Below are positions 28,101-35,776 of a DNA stretch of 64,000 nt, in pieces (position 1 is the first letter of the stretch; every line of letters starts with the position of its first letter). The notes under the pieces were generated by a model, which was given only the letters and a program-made list of their open reading frames with translations, ran no database searches and was not told the origin of the DNA. Made by a program: the position numbers and the translations under genes. The stretch lies in assembly GCF_036898095.1 (NCBI RefSeq), contig NC_090767.1, forward strand, positions 30,265,358-30,329,357, read 5' to 3'. The DNA comes from Palaemon carinicauda. Its lineage: Eukaryota > Arthropoda > Malacostraca > Decapoda > Palaemonidae.

Positions 28101-30229
28101 ATTGGGAAGTGAAACGGCAATGTACGAGTGTGAGAATTCATGGGATAGGTAAAGGAAGTTTGCTAGTTTGGGAAGAAGTGCGTTTGAAAGTAAAACTGGG
28201 AAGTATGGAGGTGGAACATAATTTTATTGTAATGGGAGAGAATGAGATGCCTAGTTGTTTTTTGATAGGAATTGACTTTTTAAGATTGCATGATTTATCA
28301 GTTGATATTGGTAGTGGTTTGCTTCTGAAGAATGGATGTGAAGTAGTTGTGATAGAAGATAATAGTGTATTTATGGCGAATTTTGTTGGCATGGTTGATA
28401 TTACGAGGAGTGAGGATGATCTACTGACTAAAGAGGAGGTGGAAGAAATGCAAGATGAATGTGAGGAAATTAAAAGGTTACGTGAATGTATGTTGAATAG
28501 TATTGAGGTAGAAGAATGGTCGTCTGATTTAGAGGTGTATAAGAAAGTTAGTAAGAGACTTATTGTGTGTAAGAATATTGTTTATTTTCTGCATAAAGGA
28601 ATGGATGAAGATATATATGTTCCTGTGTTTCCAATGCATGCAGCAGTAAGTATGTGTATGTTAGTGCATGACAGATATGGGCATATGGGTAAGAATAAAT
28701 TATGGGAATGCATGCGTGAGAGATTGTTTACACCTGGGTTGAGTCAGATATGTAAGGATGTAGCGACTACGTGTGAAGATTGCCAGAAAGGGAAGTATCA
28801 GAGAGTGCATGCTAATCCGCCTGTTTTGAGATTACGTATGAAAGAACCATTTGAGATGTTTGTGATTGATTGTGTTTCGTTGCCTGTGACTGCGAGAAGA
28901 CATGTGGGAATGATTGTTATGGTTGATCACATGAGTAAATTTACCTATGCAATACCCATCAAGGATAAACGAAGCGAGACTGTTGCAAGAATGGTTGGTC
29001 AAGTGATGTTGCCGATGTGTGTGTGTAAGCCTGTGAGAATGTTAAGTGATAATGGCCCTGAGTTTGTTGGATGGGAGTTTGAGCAGATGTTAAGAGAATG
29101 GGGTATTGAACATGTGTATTCGACTCCTTATATGCCAAGTGCGAATGGGTTGGCTGAAAGGACTGTAAGAACATTAACTGAAATTTTGCGAATGATGAGT
29201 ACATGTGGTAATGATTGGGATTTGTATGTTGGTAGAGCGTTGTGGGCTTGCAATGCAACAGTGCATAAGAGTACGGGTATGTCTCCATGTAAGTTTGTTT
29301 TAAATTTTGAAAAGATAATAAGACCGAGGTTGGGTGTGTCGGAGGATGATAGAGATGTGTGGAGGAAAGCAAATAAGAGGTTTGAAAGCTTTAAAGTTGG
29401 TGAGAGAGTGATGAAAGAAGTAATTGAAAAGGGTAGAATGAATGTAAATAAGGTGCGTGATAAATTTGAAGGTCCCTATGATGTGTTAGAAGTTGGTTCG
29501 AGTGGATTAAGTTACGTTTTGGGTAAGTTGTGTGTGGGTGGTATTGTGGAAAAAATTAGGGCCCACCACAACCAGTTGCGTAAATGGAAAGAGGTACCTG
29601 AGTATATCCAAGAGAATGGGATGAGTAAATGGTTGAAAAGGAACAAGGGTGAACCTAGTATGTATGAGGACTTAGGTCTGGAAGGTAAACAGTTAGTGTT
29701 AGTAGAATATAAGAAAAGGAAGAATACAAGAGCTTTAAGTAAAGATGAAAGAAGGGGAAATTTTATAAGTAAAAGTGAGAATAGAAATAAGTATGACAAG
29801 GGTGTAAATGTGCAAGTGTGTATGGAAGATAAATGTGTTAATACAGATGAATCATGGCTGAGTATGAATGATACCTATAGTGTGTGTGGCTTTTCCTTAG
29901 GTGATGTAAAAGAAAGGATGACGAATGCGAGAGTGAGAGATAGGAGAATGATTAGTAGTATGAATGAATCTTTTACTAAAGTTGAGAATGTTTTTGATGA
30001 AATGGATGAACTGTTTACAGAAATGAGTGTAATTATAGGGCCAGATGAGAACGAGGTAGATATGATTGTACATGATATATTAGATGATAGGGATTTAGAT
30101 AGGAATAGTGTTAATGTAGCTAATGATTGTGATAAGGAAGAAGTGAATGAGAGAGTATATGGAGGCCCAGTTACTCGGAGTAGAGGTCCCGTTCCCGACT
30201 GCGACTGGGTTATGAAAAAAATAATGTAA
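25097..30229 (+). CDS. pol: Ty3/gypsy Pol: PR - RT - RNase H - second PR - IN
   Basis: Polyprotein of 1710 codons, probably made as a Gag-Pol fusion by -1 frameshifting. Domains by residue from the ATG: protease 1 with LIDTGCG (Asp60) and YDVLLGYNFL (about 129-138); RT with KLDLVRGYYQ (Asp448) and FIDDIL (Asp512, Asp513); RNase H with YTDASG (Asp664), STIERELAAI, RTDHQPL (Asp734) and ADAMSR (Asp777). There is an extra region at about 790-1150 containing a hydrophobic stretch (869-889) and a second retropepsin-like domain with SLIDTGAQVSLV (Asp982) and CFLIGIDFL (about 1054-1061). Integrase has His1191/His1196/Cys1226/Cys1229, the D-D-35-E triad Asp1258, Asp1318, Glu1354, and GPY at 1459-1461. 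An acidic 200-residue tail of unknown role ends in GGPVTRSRGPVPD. All catalytic residues are present. Confidence 0.95.
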   Translation: MFGKLECKRVQLGESSSVCGVNVMHVREGLLHEDVMGERAYDCMSAKVNFNGIELVGLIDTGCGVNLMFRNAYDKVRDVCEFRGCKGEVKGIGNLSMSVQGKLRENVMIGGLMMEDNDFYVVEGVNDKYDVLLGYNFLKKCGMIVHPSVNMIEMKVKGKFCGEFYLNEDGSVCTKVWKGVPLIAKEGVKLSKDASEVVSVKVAWPNSLGIANSDNCEYVVEGSEASNLVKASVHVYDGILNLQEPKVYVSLLPTVRRKRIRGIREGDCMGCMYTLVNVEDERYVKLRRVMTGKIKPDDDWDYESLKERINVDENISEGEREQLYRMLWDRRRVLSRGDEDCGGSKLPEFKIVLSNDTPIYQRPRHFSPPIAREIEEQCQELEQMGVIERSESAWNSPIVPVRKPDGSLRMCIDYRKVNEVTVKERFPMNVVSDCVYKMHGMKVFTKLDLVRGYYQMPLAEGSRPITAFSSRSCHFQFKRLSFGLANAPAAFQRAMNVVLAGFDRQKVTVFIDDILIASETVEEHMQLLEAVLERLIEVGVKVKLEKCTWLAGEVEFLGHVVSESGIRKSEKFVSKVREFPRPHTVRELRGFLGLIEFGRKFVRDCSGIGKPLNEWTGKRNSTRLKWDERMIEAFENLKEEAARDVTLAFPDYSEHASMLELYTDASGISMGGCLVQMQRINGDEQLRVIAYVSKAFNKAERKYSTIERELAAIRFCVKALKVFLYGVKFIVRTDHQPLVYMIRKESVNARVARTIEDLNEFDFKLEYVPGSKNVIADAMSRMHGKIEESSENDSNFERLPEDLMVVQSFEGDDMVYKCILCGLNKVKLKGLNRDIPASIDELRMSVRNEVSKEMAYKEEDSMLEGELLSKVLLVVSMLYGVTVYLYFGWNRPMQYRANKETEREYILRLQCNERCCKLLSKKEDCPSDLNQSGMSIEDSEDDHGCDKDDPIDRRVNICMHGVKGRMMTYVGINENEYCSLIDTGAQVSLVNMSVIKEIERYNWEVKRQCTSVRIHGIGKGSLLVWEEVRLKVKLGSMEVEHNFIVMGENEMPSCFLIGIDFLRLHDLSVDIGSGLLLKNGCEVVVIEDNSVFMANFVGMVDITRSEDDLLTKEEVEEMQDECEEIKRLRECMLNSIEVEEWSSDLEVYKKVSKRLIVCKNIVYFLHKGMDEDIYVPVFPMHAAVSMCMLVHDRYGHMGKNKLWECMRERLFTPGLSQICKDVATTCEDCQKGKYQRVHANPPVLRLRMKEPFEMFVIDCVSLPVTARRHVGMIVMVDHMSKFTYAIPIKDKRSETVARMVGQVMLPMCVCKPVRMLSDNGPEFVGWEFEQMLREWGIEHVYSTPYMPSANGLAERTVRTLTEILRMMSTCGNDWDLYVGRALWACNATVHKSTGMSPCKFVLNFEKIIRPRLGVSEDDRDVWRKANKRFESFKVGERVMKEVIEKGRMNVNKVRDKFEGPYDVLEVGSSGLSYVLGKLCVGGIVEKIRAHHNQLRKWKEVPEYIQENGMSKWLKRNKGEPSMYEDLGLEGKQLVLVEYKKRKNTRALSKDERRGNFISKSENRNKYDKGVNVQVCMEDKCVNTDESWLSMNDTYSVCGFSLGDVKERMTNARVRDRRMISSMNESFTKVENVFDEMDELFTEMSVIIGPDENEVDMIVHDILDDRDLDRNSVNVANDCDKEEVNERVYGGPVTRSRGPVPDCDWVMKKIM
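25103..25143 (+). promoter_or_regulatory. Programmed -1 ribosomal frameshift signal
   Basis: Slippery heptamer G_GGA_AAC at 25103-25109 in gag phase, immediately followed by the gag TAG (25110-25112). Ten nt later a 9 bp stem (GAGGGTTCA 25120-25128 with TGAATCCTC 25135-25143, one G-U pair, loop GCTGGG) follows. Slipping back one base enters the pol frame at CTA GAG. GGGAAAC is a known -1 site in betaretroviral gag-pro. No pseudoknot partner for the loop was seen nearby. Confidence 0.88.
27980..28350 (+). other. Second retropepsin-like domain within Pol
   Basis: A sub-feature of pol. It has the active-site loop CSLIDTGAQVSLV, a glycine-rich flap-like RIHGIGKGSLL, the late hydrophobic-Gly motif FLIGIDFLRLHDLSVDIG, and 73 residues between the DTG Asp and the LIG motif. 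The N-terminal protease has almost the same spacing (about 72). The two domains are only weakly alike in sequence, so this is either an old duplication or an independent capture. Position between RNase H and integrase is where some lentiviruses carry dUTPase. Function is unknown; both catalytic triplets are intact. Confidence 0.75.
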
Positions 30230-30257
30230 GTGTTGTGTGAGAAGGATTTGGCAAAGT

Positions 30258-30270
30258 AAGGGGGGAGGAA
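30258..30270 (+). promoter_or_regulatory. Polypurine tract
   Basis: aaggggggaggaa directly abuts the 3' LTR; it is the expected RNase H-resistant primer for plus-strand synthesis. Confidence 0.9.
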
Positions 30271-30318
30271 TGTGGAGGATTTATTTTTGCTTTATTTTTA
30301 TTTTGTTTTGCCAAATCC

Positions 30319-30399
<81 letters not shown>

Positions 30400-31426
30400 T
30401 TGTGTTAGCGAGCGAAAGTAGTTAGTGTAACGATCGTTTGTGGTGAGGAAGACTGTTGGTATAAATGAGATTGTTTGTTTACATTTTTAGTAAGGTTACG
30501 ACAGTGGTGAATGTTTCGGAGCGAATGCTTTTTTTATTTGACTGCAGCATAAGGCAGTTGTGTGAGAGCTGGATTACATTTATATTTTTCTGACCAGCGT
30601 GGAAGTGGTTTTTGATTTTCAAAGTAAGTACAGTTTTGTTTATCTTTGCTTGTCGTGATTGTGAATGATAGGAACAATTTATTATTTATCTTTGATTATA
30701 GTGCGATAGTTCAGTTAGCTAGAAGTGTTCGTAAGTGTTTTTCTTTTTTTATTTTGGCAGGCTGCGATTCCTCCTTTGGAGTGACCGAATTTTGAAAGTG
30801 GATTTATTGTTGATGACCTGGCCTGTATTAAGATTTTGTTTGTACCGATCATTTGACTGCTCAACTGTTGACGACCTGGCCTGTGTATTTGGATTGATGA
30901 TGATGATGATGACGATGATGATGATGATGATGATGATGATACTGGCACCTGTGACTCAAGGAGTTGAGGCCGATATGGCATAGAGAGAGAGACTCCTGTT
31001 TACCATATAGTGGTAGTTGCCTTGAAAAGACAGTTCGGCTTGTGTGTGGCGTCAGTGCTGGTGTCGCAATATTTATAAACATATATTTTGAGTTGGTGTG
31101 CGGTTTAGATTTAAGTTTGTTAGGGTTTTTTGCGTTTATTTGGATGGGGTTTATGGTATATATAGTGTAAAGTTTTTGATGCTGGTGATTCTAGTTTAAA
31201 GTGTTAAGTTTTGATTAGTTTAAAGTTTTTTTTGGATGGTTTGGTTTGATTTATTATAGTTTGTAAGAAATATATAGTTTTAAGGTCATGTTTTTGTTTT
31301 GTTTTTGTCCTTTTGTCCAAGAGTCCCGCTGCTGATAACGTAAGGGGAAAGGTTGTATTGAGGAGACATTGGTCTGTTTAGAGTGATTCAAGGGTGTGGG
31401 GGTTGTTTTTGCAACATCCCGCCACA
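30271..31426 (+). repeat. Ty3/gypsy 3' LTR (1156 bp)
   Basis: Same termini and content as the 5' LTR; two bp longer because of one extra GA unit at about 30337-30397. I compared the remainder by eye and found no substitution. Confidence 0.97.
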
Positions 31427-31430
31427 AGAT
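31427..31430 (+). repeat. Target site duplication AGAT (right)
   Basis: Pairs with 22060-22063. Confidence 0.9.
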
Positions 31431-31880
31431 GTGTTGCTCATCTTGCAATAATCGTGGTTTTATCTAGAATATATTCACAAATTGCCTTTGTTTATAATAA
31501 TCCTTTTGTTTGTGGTTAGTGTGTGGTCTAGCCCGTACTGATGATTGTCAATGTTCTCTTGTTTACTTCTCCCAATAAGTGAATTTTCAATACTTATCGT
31601 TTTGGTTTTGAAACTGAAATACGATTTAGCTTTTGTATATATTCCTGTTTTATGTTCATTGGGATATTTACAAATTCAAATGGGTTTTCACCTGGGTATT
31701 GGGTGGACATCTATAGAATACTCCAAGTGAAATTGAGGCCACACTATGATCGTTAATTGGAATTCCTGTTCTTAGATAACAAAATCCATACCCCAGTTGA
31801 GTCATTATTCCATTAACAAGACGAGTTTTTATTTCTTTAAATTTTTTGTTAATTCTCGTTTTTTGCTCTTTCATTTCTTA
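31431..31880. other. No gene seen (right flank of Ty3/gypsy)
   Basis: The first 20 bp continue D1 unit 2; the rest is AT-rich without a supported feature. Confidence 0.5.
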
Positions 31881-31974
31881 AACGCAAAATGTCACCATCT
31901 CCTCCTACATCTATTTGACAGTCGTCTCTATTTTGAGCTTTTATTTCAATTCCTCTCCATTCATCATCTACTTC
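31881..31974. repeat. Interspersed repeat R3 fragment
   Basis: 'tcaccatctcctcctac', 'gtcgtctctattttgagctt' and 'ctctccattcatcatctact' recur, more completely, at 32390-32515. Confidence 0.6.
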
Positions 31975-32290
31975 AAATAACTGACTGGCGAACGCCATTC
32001 TGGGATTCAAGTCCCGCTCAAAATCTATAGTTTCTCTGGTTGCTGCAACCTCACCATTTTTGTGAGCTAAGGATGGCGGTTTGAGGGAGCGCAGCCTATA
32101 AGTCTATCTGCTGAGTCATCAGCAGCCATTGCCGGGCCCTTCTTGGTCCTAGCTTGGGTGGAGAGGAGGATTGGTGTTGATCATATGTTTATAAGGTCAG
32201 TCTTTAGACTAGAGCATTGTCCTGCACGATATGGCAATGTCCCTGTCCCTTGCCCTTACCATTCATGAGCGGCCGTTAAACCTTTAAACC
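31975..32290 (+). mobile_element. SINE-1, tRNA-derived-looking element
   Basis: Begins near 'ctggcgaacgccattctggg', followed at once by 'gattcaagtcccgctc', which resembles a tRNA T-arm/B box. The body has 'gtgagctaaggatgg', 'gctgagtcatcagcagccat' and 'agcattgtcctgcacgat', and ends 'gttaaacctttaaac'. 3' fragments occur at 1273-1330 (same strand) and 33205-33268 (opposite). I did not find a clear A box, so the tRNA origin is a suggestion. Confidence 0.6.
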
Positions 32291-32520
32291 TATGTAGGTC
32301 TGGGTCTTCCAACTCTTCTAGTGCCTTGTGGAGACCAGGTAAAACGTTTGGTGACGACAGTATTGAAAAGGAATTTAGATATTTTTCTGTTTTATCACCA
32401 TCATCTCCTCCTAGGCCTATTGACGCAAAAGGCCACGGTTATTTTTTGCCAGTCGTCTCTATCTTGAGCTTATAATTCAATACTTCCTCCATTCATCACC
32501 ACCTACTTACTTAAATAGTT
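32291..32520. repeat. Interspersed repeat R3
   Basis: Contains 'gtaggtctgggtcttccaac', 'ctagtgccttgtggagacca' and, from 32390, a fuller copy of the block at 31881 ('ctcctcctaggcctattgac', 'gccagtcgtctctatcttga'). It flanks the SINE on both sides, so the SINE may have inserted into R3. Confidence 0.5.
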
Positions 32521-33204
32521 GTTTCTAATTTATCCTGTATCACAGGGAAAATCTCCGGTGCACTGAAGGACCTACATGATTTGTTTGTTGTAAATATTCT
32601 CAATTACTAAGAATATCATACTGCGTAATCTTCGTTGATTGTTAAATTTCATAAATTTAAAAGTCTTCATTTTCTTTTGAAAGCCTTAATATCACCTTCC
32701 CTTTGGATGTAGATTGAGTACTTGGTATACAAACTTAAGAACGCATATTTGAAAGCTCATCAACTCATAAATATTCTTGTGTCCATGATTTGTTACCTGC
32801 ACGATGTATAACAATTATCTTATTTGTGTTGGACGTCCAATTATGATAATTTGATGAGTCTCGTGTAATATCTTTAATTAATTCCAAGGTTAATAGGCAA
32901 GGCAGTGTTGTTTAGTCAGTAGTGTGTTATCAATCTTTCTCCTCTGTTTATTATGATTTACAACTTATGTTACACTTCCATTATGTTGTAATAGATAGTT
33001 AGTGTAGACGATCCTGACAACAACTTAGTTAATCTGAGTTTCTTAACAATGCCCTTCCAGATATTTCTTTACGAAAGCAATATTTCTAAGGTGATTTCCA
33101 CTGAGAGAGACAAGTTATAGTCCAGTGATTCAACTATGTAACGAATTTTACTTAATAGCAAAGCCAAGATTGCCGTTAGGCATAAAATTTATTAATGTCA
33201 CCAA
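32521..33204. other. No gene seen
   Basis: AT-rich DNA with stops in all frames and no repeat partner noticed in the window. Confidence 0.5.
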
Positions 33205-33264
33205 AGTTTTAAAGGTTTTAAAGCCACTCATGCATGGCAAGGGAAAGTGACAATGCCTTGTTAT

Positions 33265-33307
<43 letters not shown>
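33205..33307 (-). repeat. SINE-1 3' fragment with (CT)n
   Basis: 'taaaggttttaaagccactc', 'atgcatggcaagggaaagtg' and 'acaatgcc' are the inverse of the SINE-1 3' part. A CT run at 33270-33307 follows, mirroring the GA run next to the fragment at 1273. Confidence 0.65.
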
Positions 33308-33309
<2 letters not shown>

Positions 33310-33429
33310 GAGACATTTGAGATTCATTTAATCCCCAAATTCATCCCCAAATAGTTTAACCCAAAATGTGTTTGTATTTAATCACAAATCCTGTAAGCAT
33401 ATGACAGTGTGGACGCACTGTCTCAACAC

Positions 33430-33442
33430 CCCCCCCCCCCCC
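33430..33442. repeat. Poly(C) tract
   Basis: An uninterrupted C run of about 13 bases followed by 'acaccgg'. Confidence 0.8.
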
Positions 33443-33635
33443 ACACCGGACCAAGACGTGCAAAACATGCATTTACGAAATTTACTTTTGAATATAAAAT
33501 GGAAACATAATTATAATTTGATTTCTAACCCATAGAAATGTTATAAAAAATATCCTCAATGTGGTGAAATTGTCATTAACTACGTTTTTCTTCGTTCTGT
33601 TATTAACTGGGGCCTCACCCCTTACCCCCAACGCC

Positions 33636-34003
33636 CTATTACTACCTCCGCCAACGGAGTTGGAAGGAGGTTATGTTTCACCCCCCTGTTTTGTGTGTGT
33701 GTGTTTGTTTGTGAACAGCTTCCTGGCCACAATTTTCATCGTGGAGTAATGAAACTTTAAGGGATTAACTGTTATGTAAAAAAATGGAAATTATTAAATT
33801 TTGGAAGGTCAATGTCAGAGGTCACGGTCAAGCAAAATGTCCAATTCACGTAATCAGCCATAAGTTTGGACATCGTTGCCACAGAGACTTTAAACTTGGT
33901 TCATATTTCAGATATGAAAATTCACTCTTTTACATGTTAAGGTCAAAGGTTGAGAAATAGGCTACCGTGACGGAGGTCTGCGCTCTACTGAGTGCCCCTC
34001 TAA
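33636..34003 (+). repeat. GGTCA-rich interspersed repeat R2, fullest copy
   Basis: Runs from 'cctccgccaacggagttgg' through a GT-rich stretch, 'cttcctggccacaattttca', 'ttggaaggtcaatgtcagag', 'tcacgtaatcagccataagt' to 'ggaggtctgcgctctactga'. Partial inverted copies lie at 903-1055, about 2125-2215 and 3130-3465. No protein coding and no obvious terminal repeats. Contains several AGGTCA-like hexamers. Confidence 0.8.
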
Positions 34004-35100
34004 TTGTGCTTTAACTGCTACGTAACACATGATCACGTAAGGGAAGGGTGGGGAAAGTGGGTTTCAGTGCACTCCACGTGGTGCACTGTAGGCACTACTA
34101 AACAGCTTCTACAATATCACGTTGGCACTTAGCTAAACCCTCATTCAGTTTTTACCTCAGAATATAACTTTCGTTTTCCCACATTTACTCATATTTGAAA
34201 TGAACCCTTTTGGTATTTTTGCTAGTTGATCCGGGGAACCAATTTTTATACCTAATTGTTGAGGTTTTTTTTTTTTTTAGTGAACTTCCATATTACGTTA
34301 AACATTATTCCAGTTTTTTTTTATTTGAAACTCGTCTTTTATTACCTTTTTAACTTAAGTTTCCCTTCATATTTTTTCACACGTCTTTTCAAAAACCTAA
34401 AATTCAATTTTATTTTTCATTCACTTCATAAGTGTCATTTTAACTACTGGAAAAATGAGACTATAGTTTCAGCATAAGCTGAAGGGAAGTAAAAAATAGG
34501 ATACTTAGAACAACAAGTTAGGAAGTATGGAGACGTTATAACAGAGTTGGATAATTGACATTGAAGGTGAAAATATAAAGATATAGAGACTGCAGTGGTA
34601 CCTACATTGTTACCAAATATTGAGACCTATTATCTTATAATGTTAGATAGACTTCGGTTCAAGATTATTAAAGGAATATTTGAACAAGTTGCAACTAAAC
34701 CTTATTTTAGGGTTGATAGCGAGAACAAACATTTGGACAGGAGAGAGAATAGAATAGTAAGAAAAGGTGATGCGTTTTCAAAACATCATTACATAAGATA
34801 ACAGATAAAGTTAGTTGAAGAGACAATGGAAGACAAAATAAGGGAACTATATGGTCTATGTTAAGTAGAAATCATTTAGAAATATACAAGTATGTTAACG
34901 AAATTGAAGAGATAGGAGATAAAAAGTAAAAACTAAAAATCGAAATAGAAGGTTAAAGGAAAATATAAATTGCTATAGATATATAGGAAAAGGGAAACAG
35001 AAATAACAAAGTTGTTTGTAAAAGGGAATAGCAGGATGGATTACATAGGTGGAATCAGCACTGAGAAAACTACCGTTAACAACCAATCGCGGATGAATAC
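34004..35100. other. No gene seen
   Basis: AT-rich. Two short frames (34256-34477 and 34595-34801) show no motif and no typical coding bias. The second half, from about 34480 to 35100, is A/G-rich on the plus strand and may be a decayed retroelement coding region, but nothing recognisable remains. Confidence 0.4.
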
Positions 35101-35330
35101 GATATTATTATTATTATTATTATTATTAGGCTACAACCCTAGTTGGAAAAGCAGGATGCTATAAGCCCAAACTCTCCAACAGGGAAAATAGCCCAGTGAG
35201 AAGTTTAAGAACAATAATAATATTAAAATAAACCTTCCCTATATAAACTATAAAAACTTGAAAAAAACAAGAGGATAAAAATTTCAAAATAACTATAAGA
35301 AGAGAAACAAGACAGAATGGCTTCAATAGA
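35101..35330 (-). mobile_element. LINE/SINE tail copy with (ATT)n
   Basis: An ATT run, then 'ggctacaaccctagttggaa', 'gcaggatgctataagccc' and 'gggaaaatagcccagtgag', then the AT-rich middle. This is the inverse of the shared tail. The head is too decayed to say whether it was LINE or SINE. Confidence 0.7.
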
Positions 35331-35709
35331 AAATGTAAAAAAAGGAATGAAAATGATAGGCTTTGTGAGTTTTTCAAAGAAACAAATAATACAACAGAAC
35401 ATTTGTTGAGCTGTAGAGAGTTACGAAAAGAAGCTTAAGCATAAAGTTAAGAAAAGTACTTTTGCCAACCAAAGAAGTTGTCCCATTTATTAGTTGATAA
35501 TGAAAATGCTGGAGATCACATTGCCTTACACCTTGTGACTTTATTCAGTGTTGAGGATTGAGCAACGAGGAACTTGGTTGTTGTAGTAAATTGAAAAGTA
35601 GTGAATATATTGAGTCAACTGAAAAGGAACCTTGAGATTATTTGAGTGGAAAATGAGTTTCTTTATACATTTGTTTTCCATTTTAATTGTGATAATCAGT
35701 TAAATACTA

Positions 35710-35712
<3 letters not shown>
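35331..35712. other. No gene seen
   Basis: AT-rich, no supported feature. Confidence 0.4.

Positions 35713-35773
<61 letters not shown>
35713..35773. repeat. (CT)n microsatellite
   Basis: Pure CT run of about 30 units. Confidence 0.97.

Positions 35774-35776
<3 letters not shown>

Larger units (their letters stand above)
22064..31426 (+). mobile_element. Ty3/gypsy LTR retrotransposon, apparently intact, 9363 bp
   Basis: Complete element: 5' LTR, tRNA-Lys-type primer binding site, gag, pol joined by a -1 frameshift signal, polypurine tract, 3' LTR, and a 4 bp target duplication. The domain order in pol is protease, RT, RNase H, a second protease-like domain, then integrase with GPY/F motif. 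Integrase after RNase H defines the Ty3/gypsy superfamily. There is no env-like ORF and no chromodomain that I can see. The coding strand is very purine-rich. I saw no LTR substitution, only one extra dinucleotide unit, so the insertion is very young. Both long ORFs are open. It interrupts a tandem-duplicated non-coding segment rather than a gene. Confidence 0.97.

Noticed and set aside
23306..29799. Minus-strand frames opposite gag and pol (up to 160 codons)
   Set aside because: Shadows of the purine-rich gag-pol coding strand.
25097..30229. An env-like gene in the Ty3/gypsy element
   Set aside because: Pol runs to 40 bp before the 3' LTR, leaving no room; the hydrophobic stretch inside pol lacks a signal peptide or glycoprotein features.
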